This document shows positions 32,918 to 42,043 of a DNA stretch of 64,000 nt, piece by piece (position 1 is the first letter of the stretch; each line of letters opens with the position of its first letter). The notes below the pieces were generated by a model, which ran no database searches, was not told where the DNA came from, and saw nothing but the letters and a program-made list of their open reading frames with translations. The DNA comes from Candidatus Omnitrophota bacterium (GTDB lineage: Bacteria > Omnitrophota > Gorgyraeia > JAUYCX01), in the NCBI GenBank assembly GCA_030692045.1, contig JAUYCX010000035.1:280100-344099 (forward strand), written 5' to 3'. Position numbers and translations under genes: made by a program.

Positions 32918-33749
32918 TTATATTATCGATAAGCCGCACTTTACCAATCCAAACTGCCAAGGCAATAATTACGCGCCCTTTAAGTTTCCTAAGGGATGTC
33001 AGATTATCTATCGATACGCAATCAATATAATCAATCCTAACTCTTTTTTTAGTGCAAATTAATTTCTTTATCGAAGAAATGATTGCTTGCGAAGAACGCT
33101 CTCCCATATTTATCATTTGCTTTGCTTTCTTTAAAGCCTGCCAAAGAATAACCGCATCGCTTCTTTGTTGGGGGAAGAGATAAACATTTCTTGAACTCAT
33201 TGCCAGACCATCAATTTCACGCACAATTGGCATTAGCTTTATTTTTAGAGGCATATTTAAATCTTCTACCATTTTCTGGATGATAATTGACTGCTGGATA
33301 TCTTTCTGCCCAAAATAAGCAATATCTGCTTGGACTATATTGAACAATTTGGTAACTACTGTTGTAACGCCCTTAAAATGGCCAGGACGAGAATTGCCGC
33401 AAAGAACATCAGATAATCTTTCAATCACAACAAATGTCAAAAATCCCGGCGGATACATTATTTTAATCGACGGATAGAATATTATATCAGCCCCTGCTGA
33501 TTTTAACAAGAATTTATCTCTTTTAATATCTCTGGGGTATCTACTAAAATCTTCTTTTGGGCCGAACTGAATAGGGTTTACAAATATACTTACAACGCAT
33601 ATATCACAATCTTTTTTTGCCTCTCGCAAAAGAGATAAATGTCCCTCATGCAAATATCCCATTGTAGGAACAAAACCAATGGTCTTGCCTTTCCTTTTAG
33701 CATTCTTTACAAATTGTCTTAATTTTTTTATGGAGCGAATAATTCTCAT
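32904..33749 (-). CDS. panC: pantothenate synthetase
   Basis: Ligates pantoate and beta-alanine using ATP. The 281 residues include FVPTMGYLHEGHLSLL (HIGH-like motif), FVNPIQFGPKED, FGQKDIQQ and the MSSRNVYL (KMSKS-like) loop. The start overlaps folK by four bases. Downstream CoA step CoaB is encoded at 3.9 kb. Confidence 0.96.
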   Translation of the reverse strand: MRIIRSIKKLRQFVKNAKRKGKTIGFVPTMGYLHEGHLSLLREAKKDCDICVVSIFVNPIQFGPKEDFSRYPRDIKRDKFLLKSAGADIIFYPSIKIMYPPGFLTFVVIERLSDVLCGNSRPGHFKGVTTVVTKLFNIVQADIAYFGQKDIQQSIIIQKMVEDLNMPLKIKLMPIVREIDGLAMSSRNVYLFPQQRSDAVILWQALKKAKQMINMGERSSQAIISSIKKLICTKKRVRIDYIDCVSIDNLTSLRKLKGRVIIALAVWIGKVRLIDNIIVRA

Positions 33750-34177
33750 CTGTTTCTTATTTGCATTAACTTTACAATTTCTGGGGAAATCTCTTTTAGA
33801 GGATTTATCACAAAGCTTCTCTTAAAGATTCGTGGATGAGGAATGGTTAAATTTCTGGATTTAATGACTTTATCGTTGTAGGTAAGGATGTCTAAATCAA
33901 TTGTGCGGGGACCATTTTTAAAGGTCTTAATTCTACCCAATTTTTTCTCAATGGATTTAAGGGTTTGCAGCAATTTTTGTGGCTCTAATTTTGTTTCGAT
34001 TTGCAAAACGCCATTTAAAAACTTGCCTTGCTTAGAAAAACCTATTGGTTTTGTTTCAATTAAACTCGATTCTTTCAAAATTTTTATCTTTGATTTTTTT
34101 AAAAGCTTGATTGCGCTTTTAATATTCTTCTCTCTATCGCCTAAATTTGAGCCGATGCCAATAAAACACTCAGCCAT
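33746..34177 (-). CDS. folK: 2-amino-4-hydroxy-6-hydroxymethyldihydropteridine pyrophosphokinase
   Basis: Activates the pterin that FolP then joins to p-aminobenzoate. The 143-residue protein begins CFIGIGSNLGDREKNI and has the GPRTIDLDILTYND and LTIPHPRIFKRSFV signatures. It starts at the dapL stop (one-base overlap), so folate and lysine genes are in one operon. Confidence 0.95.
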   Translation of the reverse strand: MAECFIGIGSNLGDREKNIKSAIKLLKKSKIKILKESSLIETKPIGFSKQGKFLNGVLQIETKLEPQKLLQTLKSIEKKLGRIKTFKNGPRTIDLDILTYNDKVIKSRNLTIPHPRIFKRSFVINPLKEISPEIVKLMQIRNR

Positions 34178-35340
34178 TAAAAAACTTTCTTAAGACGCAT
34201 AACTGCTTCGTTGATACGTTCCTTAGAAACAGTCAAAGCCATACGCACAAACCCTTCTCCAGATTTTCCAAATCCCACACCTGGCGTAACAATAATATCT
34301 GCTTTTTTTAAGAAAACTTGAGTTACTTCCATTGAATCTTTAAAACCCTTAGGAATTTTTGCCCAGACATAAAATGTGGCGGTGGTTAAGGGAATTTTCC
34401 AACCTAAACTTCTTAAACCATTAATCAAAAGATCTCTTCTCTCCTCATAAATTTGGCGCATTTCCTTAGCATGGTTTCCATCACTTTCTAAAGCAGCAAT
34501 ACCCGCCAGTTGGATTGCCTGAAAGATTCCTGAGTCAATATTAGTTTTTAACTTTGCCAAAGCGCAAATTATTTTCTCATTTCCACAAACCCAACCAATA
34601 CGCCAACCAGTCATGTTAAATGTTTTGGATAGCGAATGAAATTCTACGGCAATTTCTTTCGCGCCTTCAATTTCTAAGATGCTCGTTGGCGCCTCAATGT
34701 CAAAATAAATCTCGGAATAGGCAGCATCTGAGGCAATGATAATTCCTTTTTCTAAAGCAAAATTTACAACCCCTTGTAAAAATTCTTTTGTAGCAACAGC
34801 GCTTGTGGGGTTATTGGGATAATTTATAAACATCAATTTCGCTTTTTTTCTGGCATACTTTTTTAAATCTGGCAAGAAATTATTTTTTGACAGAAGCGGC
34901 ATTGGTATCACTTTACCATCAGCAAAAATAGTTCCAGTTCGATACGGAGGATAGCAAGGGTCCGGAACTAAAACTCTGTCTTTGGGATTAATGACAGCCA
35001 GCGGCAGATGCGCAATGCCCTCTTTTGAGCCGATTAATGCATAAATCTCTTTTTCCGGGTCTAAAGAAACATTAAATCTTTTTAGATACCACTTGGCAAT
35101 TGCTTGACGAAGTTTTGGCAATCCTGCATCCAAGGCATAATGATGGTTGGCAGGGTCGGCTGCTGCTTTATTTAAAGCTTCAATAATAAATTCTGGCGTT
35201 GGTAAATCTGGATCGCCAATTCCTAAATCAATAATGTCTCTACCTTCTGCCTTTGCCTGCCTTTTTGCTTTATCAATTTCTACAAATAAATAAGGCGCAA
35301 GTTTTTTTAACCTCTCGGAAATATCAAAGTTAATTGGCAT
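34177..35340 (-). CDS. dapL: LL-diaminopimelate aminotransferase
   Basis: Converts tetrahydrodipicolinate directly to LL-diaminopimelate, replacing DapD-DapC-DapE. The 387-residue class I/II aminotransferase shows LGIGDPDLPTP, the NYPNNPTSA and SDAAYSEI motifs, and SLSKTFNMTGWRIG with the PLP lysine. The LFVEIDKAKRQAKAEGRDIIDLG start is typical of the second DapL class. The surrounding dapB, dapA, dapF and lysA genes, and the absence of dapD/E here, support this route. Confidence 0.9.
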   Translation of the reverse strand: MPINFDISERLKKLAPYLFVEIDKAKRQAKAEGRDIIDLGIGDPDLPTPEFIIEALNKAAADPANHHYALDAGLPKLRQAIAKWYLKRFNVSLDPEKEIYALIGSKEGIAHLPLAVINPKDRVLVPDPCYPPYRTGTIFADGKVIPMPLLSKNNFLPDLKKYARKKAKLMFINYPNNPTSAVATKEFLQGVVNFALEKGIIIASDAAYSEIYFDIEAPTSILEIEGAKEIAVEFHSLSKTFNMTGWRIGWVCGNEKIICALAKLKTNIDSGIFQAIQLAGIAALESDGNHAKEMRQIYEERRDLLINGLRSLGWKIPLTTATFYVWAKIPKGFKDSMEVTQVFLKKADIIVTPGVGFGKSGEGFVRMALTVSKERINEAVMRLKKVF

Positions 35341-35341
35341 A

Positions 35342-35728
35342 TTATTTACCTGATTTCTTTTTATAAATCTTTTTTTTCTCTGGGCGAATCTTCCCTTCCG
35401 TTCTCTTGTATTCTTTGGTTTGAATCTCTTGGGGAACTTGCTTTGACAACCATTCCTGATAAGTCATAGCAGGAGCTGCCTCTTGACCGAGCCTTAGTTT
35501 TTCAGACTTTTCCTTTTCATTTTCGTAAAGGTAATTTTCATATCGAATGTTTAATCTTTCCTCAATAGCTTTCTTTTCTTTTTCAGCTGTTTCATCTTTG
35601 GCTTTGGAATCAGCATTTTCTTTTTTAGATTTTTCTTCTTGAGCAAAACAATTTCCTAAAAATAAATTTACCGATAAAAAAGATAAGAAAGCTGCCAAAA
35701 AAATCTTATTTTTTAATATCTTTTTCAT
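35342..35728 (-). CDS. secreted charged protein of unknown function
   Basis: A 128-residue protein with a signal peptide (KNKIFLAAFLSFLSVNLFLG, cut near CFA) followed by ~95 residues of very Lys/Glu-rich, probably helical sequence. No domain is recognised. It is sandwiched between dapL and dapB on the same strand, 1 and 12 bases away, so it is probably translated with the lysine genes, but a direct role in lysine synthesis is unlikely. Confidence 0.65.
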   Translation of the reverse strand: MKKILKNKIFLAAFLSFLSVNLFLGNCFAQEEKSKKENADSKAKDETAEKEKKAIEERLNIRYENYLYENEKEKSEKLRLGQEAAPAMTYQEWLSKQVPQEIQTKEYKRTEGKIRPEKKKIYKKKSGK

Positions 35729-35740
35729 CTGATTTATTTA

Positions 35741-36454
35741 TTAACCTAATACATCCTGCATGCTATACAATCCTGGCTTCTTTGTATAAATCCACTTGGC
35801 AGCGGCAAGGGCACCCTGTGCAAATATATCGCGGGTCTTAGCAGAATGTCTTAATTCAATCGTATCAAAATGACTATCGAAAATCACCTGATGGTCGCCG
35901 ACAATCTCTCCTTCTCGGATTGATTTTATGTCCTTCGCCTCTTCTTTTTTTGCCTCTTTAATAATCTCTGCCAGCTGCTTTGCAGTGCCAGAAGGCGCAT
36001 CTTTTTTATGAATATGATGAGCCTCAATAATTTTTGTTTCATAATCACTGGATAGTTTTTTGGCTGTTTCTTTTACCAATCTAAAAAGTAAATTTACCCC
36101 TAAAGACATATTGGGAGAAAAAACTATGGCAATCAATTTTGCAGCTTGTTTAATTTTCTCTTTTTGCTCGTCGCTAAATCCTGTGGTGCCAACCACCATT
36201 GCCTTTTTATATTTAAGGCAGATATCTAAATGTTCCAAGGTAGCCTCGGGTGTAGAAAATTCAATTAAAATATCTGCCTTGCGGATTGCTTTAGGGTCCG
36301 ACTCTATTTTTATATCGCAAATATCAGCGCCTACTGTCTTATGTTCTTCTTTTTCTAATAATGCAACTAAAGCAAAATCCTTATCTAAGAATGCGAGCTC
36401 GCGTATACGAATGCCCATCTTACCCATGCAGCCACTTATCGCTAATTTAATCAT
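35741..36454 (-). CDS. dapB: 4-hydroxy-tetrahydrodipicolinate reductase
   Basis: Second step of the lysine branch. The 237 residues start with the NAD(P)-binding ISGCMGKMG and include VGTTGFSD, FSPNMSLGVN and IIEAHHIHKKDAPSGTA, the catalytic His/Lys segment. A four-base overlap couples it to dapA. Confidence 0.96.
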   Translation of the reverse strand: MIKLAISGCMGKMGIRIRELAFLDKDFALVALLEKEEHKTVGADICDIKIESDPKAIRKADILIEFSTPEATLEHLDICLKYKKAMVVGTTGFSDEQKEKIKQAAKLIAIVFSPNMSLGVNLLFRLVKETAKKLSSDYETKIIEAHHIHKKDAPSGTAKQLAEIIKEAKKEEAKDIKSIREGEIVGDHQVIFDSHFDTIELRHSAKTRDIFAQGALAAAKWIYTKKPGLYSMQDVLG

Positions 36455-37368
36455 TCTTTTTCCTTAAGTAATCCGTAATCCTTTAGCGACTTTTTTAGTT
36501 TTTCCAAATTTCCTTCTTCCATTTGGCATAAAGGAAGCCTTAAGTCCAAACTACATAATCCCATAATACCCATAGCAGTTTTTACAGGAATAGGATTTGT
36601 CTCAATAAAAAGCGCCTTTATCAGAGGAAGCATTTTGTAATGTAGCTCCTGTGCTTTTTTGACATTGCCTTTTCTAAATTCTTGAACCATTGAAGAAACA
36701 TCCTTTGGAATAATGTTGGCAATAACCGATATCACCCCAATTCCTCCAATTGACAAAAGCGGTAAAGTCAAACTGTCATCACCAGAAATCAAAAGAAAGT
36801 TTTCTCCACAAAGCGAATGAATGCGAGACATTTGGTCTAGCGAACCAGATGCTTCTTTAACGCCAACTATATTTTTACAGTCTCTGGCAAGCCTAGCAAT
36901 TGTTTCTGGCTCGATATTTACGCCAGTTCTTGAGGCAATATTATAAAGAATAATAGGAATGCTTACAGAGTCAGCAATTGCCTTAAAATGTAAATATAAA
37001 CCTTTTTGTGTGGGTCGGTTATAATAAGGAGAAACTTGTAAGGAGGCATCTGCGCCTGCCTTGGCAGCATGACGGGTTAGCATAATTGCCTCAGCAGTAG
37101 AATTTGAACCAGTCCCTGCAATAACTGGAGCGCGCCCTCTAACTGCCTGAATAGTTAATTCAATTACTCTGTCATGCTCCTCAAATGATAAAGTTGGGCT
37201 TTCGCCGGTTGTACCGCAAGGCACAAAACCATTGGTTTCATTCTTTAGATGAAATTCAATTAAGTCTTTGAGAGTTTTTTCATCTACTACTAAATCTTTT
37301 CCGCCTGAGGCGGATCCGCCTTTGGCGGAAAATGGTGTGACAATCGCAACAATTGAACCTTCAAACAT
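36451..37368 (-). CDS. dapA: 4-hydroxy-tetrahydrodipicolinate synthase (with repeat-derived insertion)
   Basis: Condenses pyruvate and aspartate semialdehyde. The 305 residues show CGTTGESPTL, the YYNRPTQKGLY region with the catalytic Tyr, and the Schiff-base Lys in GVKEASG. Residues ~14-23 (AKGGSASGGK), just after VTPFS, are encoded by tandem palindromes TCCGCC-TGA-GGCGGA and TCCGCC-TTT-GGCGGA (37300-37329), absent from typical DapA. The insertion keeps the frame and lies in a surface turn, so activity is probably kept. Confidence 0.95.
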   Translation of the reverse strand: MFEGSIVAIVTPFSAKGGSASGGKDLVVDEKTLKDLIEFHLKNETNGFVPCGTTGESPTLSFEEHDRVIELTIQAVRGRAPVIAGTGSNSTAEAIMLTRHAAKAGADASLQVSPYYNRPTQKGLYLHFKAIADSVSIPIILYNIASRTGVNIEPETIARLARDCKNIVGVKEASGSLDQMSRIHSLCGENFLLISGDDSLTLPLLSIGGIGVISVIANIIPKDVSSMVQEFRKGNVKKAQELHYKMLPLIKALFIETNPIPVKTAMGIMGLCSLDLRLPLCQMEEGNLEKLKKSLKDYGLLKEKE

Positions 37369-38191
37369 AGTAATACTCTCCTTTATAAACTATTCTGGCT
37401 GGTCCTTCTAACCATACGTCGCTAATCCTTCCATTTTTAAAATCAAAATAAATTTTAAGGATGTCTGTGCTTAAGGTTAAAACCTTAATTAAGAATTTTC
37501 TTTCTTTAACTTTGGCAACTTTGGCGCCTTTACCTTTTAAAAATGCAATAATACTTGACGCAACTGAACCGGTACCGCAAGCTAAGGTTTCACTTTCCAC
37601 TCCCCGTTCATAGGTGCGCACCTTAATAAAATCTTTATCCACTTGCTCAATAAAATTCACATTTGCTCCGCGTGGCGCAAAATTCTTATGAAAACGAATT
37701 TGCCTGCCAATTCCAGCAACATCTATCCTCTCTAACCCTTGCACAAACACACAAACATGCGGCACGCCTGTGTCTATAAAACTTACCTTTATATCTCGAT
37801 AATTAACACTAATTGGTATGTCTAACTTGATATCTTGCGGATGGCTCATTTTTATTCTGGCATTATTTTTATTAACCTGGGCTAAAATTTCACCTGCCTT
37901 GGTTTCAATGGAAAACTTTTTTGATTTTATTTTTTTTATTTCGGAAAGATAAACTGCTACGCATCTGGCGCCATTTCCACACATCGCTGCTTCAGAACCA
38001 TCAGGATTAAACACACGCATTCGAATATCAGCATGTTTTGTTTTTTCTAATACCGATAAGCCATCTGCGCCAATGCCAGTTTTTCTTTGGCAAATTCTTT
38101 TGGCAAATTGTGATAGATTGCCGGCTAAATTTTCCACAATCACAAAGTCATTGCCACTTGCAACCATTTTATAAAAAATAATTCTTTTCAC
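37361..38191 (-). CDS. dapF: diaminopimelate epimerase
   Basis: Interconverts LL- and meso-diaminopimelate. The 276 residues contain both catalytic cysteines: CGNGARC at residue ~71 and ESETLACGTGSVAS near 206, plus SGNDFVI and GPARIVYKGE. It overlaps dapA by eight bases and lysA by four. Confidence 0.96.
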   Translation of the reverse strand: MKRIIFYKMVASGNDFVIVENLAGNLSQFAKRICQRKTGIGADGLSVLEKTKHADIRMRVFNPDGSEAAMCGNGARCVAVYLSEIKKIKSKKFSIETKAGEILAQVNKNNARIKMSHPQDIKLDIPISVNYRDIKVSFIDTGVPHVCVFVQGLERIDVAGIGRQIRFHKNFAPRGANVNFIEQVDKDFIKVRTYERGVESETLACGTGSVASSIIAFLKGKGAKVAKVKERKFLIKVLTLSTDILKIYFDFKNGRISDVWLEGPARIVYKGEYYYV

Positions 38192-39477
38192 TTTAAAATT
38201 GAAGGGATTGTTTCACCTCTGATCAAATCATTATAAGTTTCTCTTTTTCTGGTAATAAAGAATTTATTCTTAATCACCATTACTTCAGCAACTCGAGAAC
38301 GGCAATTATAATTACTAGACATACTAAACCCATATGCGCCAGCTCCCATAATTGCCAACAAATCGCCTTCATTTATTCTTGGTAAAAGCCTATCCTTAGC
38401 AAAGAAATCAGCACTCTCACAGATAGGTCCTACTATATCAACTTTTTTGCGATGCTCGATACTAGCCTGCCCCGAGCGAAGTCGAGGGAATGCTCGATGC
38501 TCGATTGGCAAAATCTCGTGATATGCACTGTAAAGCGCTGGCCGAATCAAATCGTTCATTCCTGCATCAACAATGACAAATGTCTTGGCTTTGGTTTTTT
38601 TAATGTAAAGGACCTTCGCTACAAGTATTCCAGCGTTTCCTGCTATAAACCTACCTGGCTCTAAAATAATTTTTAAACCGGTTTGTTTAAGGATTGGCAA
38701 AACCGCTTTAGCAAATTCATCTGCAGTCTGAGGTTTTTCATCTTTGTAAATAATCCCCAGTCCCCCTCCAATATTTAAAAATTCTAAATCAATTAATTCT
38801 TTTTTTAGCTCTGCAACAAAATTTGCAACTCTCTTAATTGCGCTTACAAAAGGAGCGCTTTTAATTATTTGTGAACCGATATGAATATGCAAACCATTGA
38901 TTTTCAAATTTCTGAATTCTTTCCTTTTCAAAAAAATATTTTTTGCAGTTCTAAAATCGATACCAAATTTATTGGTAAGCCTGCCGGTTGTTATATACTG
39001 ATGGGTTTTGGGCTCAACATCGGGATTAATGCGAATGGCTACCTTTGCATCTTTTTTTAAATTGCGGGCAACTCGATTAATATTCTCCAATTCTGCTTCT
39101 GATTCAACATTAAAAAACAAGATTCCAATCTTTAATGCTTGCTGTATTTCTTTCTGGGTTTTTCCAACTGAAGCATAGACAATTTTTTTTGGGGAAACAC
39201 CTGACTTTGTGGCTTTAAATAATTCTCCGCCAGAAACAATATCCAAACCAGCGCCTTCTTTCACCAATGAAGAGCAAATTGCCAGATTAGAATTTGCTTT
39301 CATTGAATAACAAATCAAGGGATTTATGCTTCTAAAGGCTTTTTTTAATTTTCTAAAATGGTCAATGAGTGTCTTATAGCTATAAAGATAAAAAGGGGTA
39401 GCGACCTTTTTTGACAAGTCCTCAACTCTTATAGACTCGCAATATAAACTATTTCCTTTATATTTAAAATCGTGCAT
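38188..39477 (-). CDS. lysA: diaminopimelate decarboxylase (with palindromic insertion)
   Basis: Last step of lysine synthesis. The 429 residues have the PLP lysine in CYSMKANSNL (Lys60), HIHIGSQI, GGGLGI and ILEPGRF; the C-terminal MGAGAYGFSMSSNYN motif is intact. Residues ~324-344 (IEHRAFPRLRSGQASIEHR) come from a palindromic element (CCTGCCCCGAGCGAAGTCGA) flanked by direct repeats GATGCTCGAT at 38451-38460 and 38496-38505. It stays in frame between beta strands. The stop overlaps dapF; the start overlaps argH by 14 bases. Confidence 0.95.
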   Translation of the reverse strand: MHDFKYKGNSLYCESIRVEDLSKKVATPFYLYSYKTLIDHFRKLKKAFRSINPLICYSMKANSNLAICSSLVKEGAGLDIVSGGELFKATKSGVSPKKIVYASVGKTQKEIQQALKIGILFFNVESEAELENINRVARNLKKDAKVAIRINPDVEPKTHQYITTGRLTNKFGIDFRTAKNIFLKRKEFRNLKINGLHIHIGSQIIKSAPFVSAIKRVANFVAELKKELIDLEFLNIGGGLGIIYKDEKPQTADEFAKAVLPILKQTGLKIILEPGRFIAGNAGILVAKVLYIKKTKAKTFVIVDAGMNDLIRPALYSAYHEILPIEHRAFPRLRSGQASIEHRKKVDIVGPICESADFFAKDRLLPRINEGDLLAIMGAGAYGFSMSSNYNCRSRVAEVMVIKNKFFITRKRETYNDLIRGETIPSILK

Positions 39478-40846
39478 TTAATCTTTTTCTCCAACTGATA
39501 ATTTGCCTGTTCACTAAAAGTGGATTTGTAGAGCCGTATGATTTTTTTAAGCTCACAGAAACTTTTGCATTCAATAAATTCTTAAAATCCTTTTCAAACT
39601 TATCTGAATATCTCTTAAGTTCTGCTAAGCTTAAATCTGAAATACAGCGTCCCTTATCCAGACAAATTCTTACCATTCTTCCTACAGTATCATGCGCTTG
39701 TCTATAGGGAACTGCCTTCTTAATCAAATACTCCATAATATCTACAGAAAATAGCGATTCATCGTTTATCTTATTTGCAATAGAGGTCTTACTAACCTTG
39801 ATATTTTTAAACAGTTCACCAAGAATTTCCAAAATCTCTTTTATGCAATCCAAAGCATTAAAAAATGGCGGTTTATCAAGTTGCATATCTCGATTGTAAG
39901 ATAGAGGCAGGCCTTTCATCATAATCAAAACGCTGGATAAATCTCCCTGAACCTTGCCCACGCTTCCCCTGATTAGCTCCAGAATATCTGGATTTTTTTT
40001 ATGCGGCATAATTGATGAGCCTGTGCAAAAAGCCCAATCTATCTCTATAAAATCAAATTCCTTGGTTGACCACAAAATTAAATCCTCGGCTATTCTGGAA
40101 AGATGTACGGAAAGAATGGACAAATCCGCCAAAGTCTGCATCACAAAATCCCGGTCAGAAATTGAATCGATACTGTTATTGGTGACCTGGCTAAATTTTA
40201 ATTCTTTAGTCACAAAAACCCGGTCAATGGGCAAAGTTGTTCCGCTTAAAGCGCAGCTTCCCAAAGGCATAGTATCTGTAATTTTGTAAGTGCTGTTTAA
40301 ACGCTGTATATCTCTTTCAAGCATTTCTAAATATGCCAGCAAATGATGCGCCAATAAAACAACCTGAGCTGGCTGCAAATGAGTGTATGCAGGAATAATC
40401 ACCTCTTTATTTTTCTTTGCAAAATTGAGAATTGATTTCTGCAATCCTTTGATGAAATTAATCAGCGTCGTTAATTCATCCAAGGTATACATCTTCATAT
40501 CCAAGGCAATCTGGTCATTTCGCGAACGCGCAGTATGAAGCTTATCAGCGACAGCGCCGATTTTTTTATTCAAGGCATTTTGAATATTGGTGTGAATATC
40601 TTCAGCCTTTGGGTTGAATTTAAATTTTCCAGCTAAAAGTTCTTTTAAAATGCTATTTAAGCCTTGGGAAATTTTATGACTATCTTTTTGGCTAATGATT
40701 TTACAAATACCCAGCATCTTTACATGAGCCAAACTTCCCTTAACATCATAAACAGCCAATCTTTTATCAAAGGATATGCTAGAGGAGAATTTATCTGCCA
40801 AAGCAGAAGTTGCCTTTGCAAATCTTGAGCCCCATAATTTTTTCAT
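39464..40846 (-). CDS. argH: argininosuccinate lyase
   Basis: Final step of arginine synthesis. The 460 residues include SRFAKATS, HTARSRNDQ, THLQPAQ and the signature GSSIMPHKKNPD. Length is standard. It lies downstream of argG and overlaps lysA, tying arginine and lysine genes into one run. Confidence 0.97.
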   Translation of the reverse strand: MKKLWGSRFAKATSALADKFSSSISFDKRLAVYDVKGSLAHVKMLGICKIISQKDSHKISQGLNSILKELLAGKFKFNPKAEDIHTNIQNALNKKIGAVADKLHTARSRNDQIALDMKMYTLDELTTLINFIKGLQKSILNFAKKNKEVIIPAYTHLQPAQVVLLAHHLLAYLEMLERDIQRLNSTYKITDTMPLGSCALSGTTLPIDRVFVTKELKFSQVTNNSIDSISDRDFVMQTLADLSILSVHLSRIAEDLILWSTKEFDFIEIDWAFCTGSSIMPHKKNPDILELIRGSVGKVQGDLSSVLIMMKGLPLSYNRDMQLDKPPFFNALDCIKEILEILGELFKNIKVSKTSIANKINDESLFSVDIMEYLIKKAVPYRQAHDTVGRMVRICLDKGRCISDLSLAELKRYSDKFEKDFKNLLNAKVSVSLKKSYGSTNPLLVNRQIISWRKRLNARF

Positions 40847-40867
40847 CTCATTTTTCCTTTTTCGATT

Positions 40868-42043
40868 TTAACCTTTACTTTGATGCGACATTCCAAAAAT
40901 CTTGATAAAACCTTCAGCTAACTTTTGATTAAATTTATCCTCTTTGCCGTAAGTTGCTAATTCTTTTTTATACAAAGAATTTGGCGATTTTCTGCCCACA
41001 CAAACACAATTTCCTTTATACAATTTAACCCTTACAGTTCCTGTTAAGTTTTCTTGCGTCTTATCAATAAACTCATCGAGTGCTTGCTTTAATTGCGAAT
41101 ACCACAGGCCATAATAAATAAGTTCTGAATATTTAAGGCTAATTATTTCTTTAAAATGCGAGACTTCTCTGTCCAAAACCAAACCTTCTAAATCTTTATG
41201 CGCTGAATAAAGAATAGCTCCTGCTGGTGCTTCGTAAATTTCCCGCGATTTTATGCCGACTAATCTATTTTCAACCAAATCAATTCTTCCCACAGCATGC
41301 TTTGCGCCAATTTTATTTAATGCCTCTATAAGTTTTATGGAATTAAGGGCTTTATTATTTAATTTTTTTGGCAGACCCTCTTCAAAATAAATTTCTAAAT
41401 ACTCTGGTTGATTGGGTGCTTCTTCGGGTTTCTTAGTAATCTGATATGCCTCCCCCGGTGGTTCGGCCCAAGGGTCTTCCAATTTACCGCATTCAATACT
41501 CACTCCCCAAAGATTTTTATCAATACTGTATGGCTTTTCTTTAGTTGCTACAATGGGAATATTTTTTTCTTTTGCATATTCAATTTCTTCTTGCCGGGAT
41601 TTAAATTCCCAAATTCTTACTGGAGCGATAATTTCTAATTTAGGAGCTAAAATATTTACTGTAACTTCGAATCTTACCTGGTCATTGCCTTTGCCGGTAC
41701 AACCATGAGCCACAAAATCTGCTTTTTCTTTGTTAGCAATAGCCACCAGATATTTAGCAATCAAAGGTCTGGAAAGTGCGGTGGCTAATAAATACTTACC
41801 TTCATAAATAGCATTGGCTTTTAATGCTGGAAAAATAAAATCCTGAATAAATTCACCCTTTAAATCCTGAATATACACTTTACTCGCACCAGAATTTAGC
41901 GCCCTCTTTTCAAGAAGGGTAAAATCATCTCCCTGTCCTACATCTGCAATAAAACAAATAACCTGATAGCCTTTATCCTTTAGCCATTTTATGGCGCAGG
42001 ATGTATCTAAGCCTCCGGAATAAGCCAAAATAACTTTTTTCAT
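40868..42043 (-). CDS. argG: argininosuccinate synthase
   Basis: Joins citrulline and aspartate using ATP. The 391 residues start KKVILAYSGGLDTSCAI (PP-loop) and carry AHGCTGKGNDQVRFE and NLWGVSIE. It overlaps argF by four bases. No unusual features. Confidence 0.97.
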   Translation of the reverse strand: MKKVILAYSGGLDTSCAIKWLKDKGYQVICFIADVGQGDDFTLLEKRALNSGASKVYIQDLKGEFIQDFIFPALKANAIYEGKYLLATALSRPLIAKYLVAIANKEKADFVAHGCTGKGNDQVRFEVTVNILAPKLEIIAPVRIWEFKSRQEEIEYAKEKNIPIVATKEKPYSIDKNLWGVSIECGKLEDPWAEPPGEAYQITKKPEEAPNQPEYLEIYFEEGLPKKLNNKALNSIKLIEALNKIGAKHAVGRIDLVENRLVGIKSREIYEAPAGAILYSAHKDLEGLVLDREVSHFKEIISLKYSELIYYGLWYSQLKQALDEFIDKTQENLTGTVRVKLYKGNCVCVGRKSPNSLYKKELATYGKEDKFNQKLAEGFIKIFGMSHQSKG

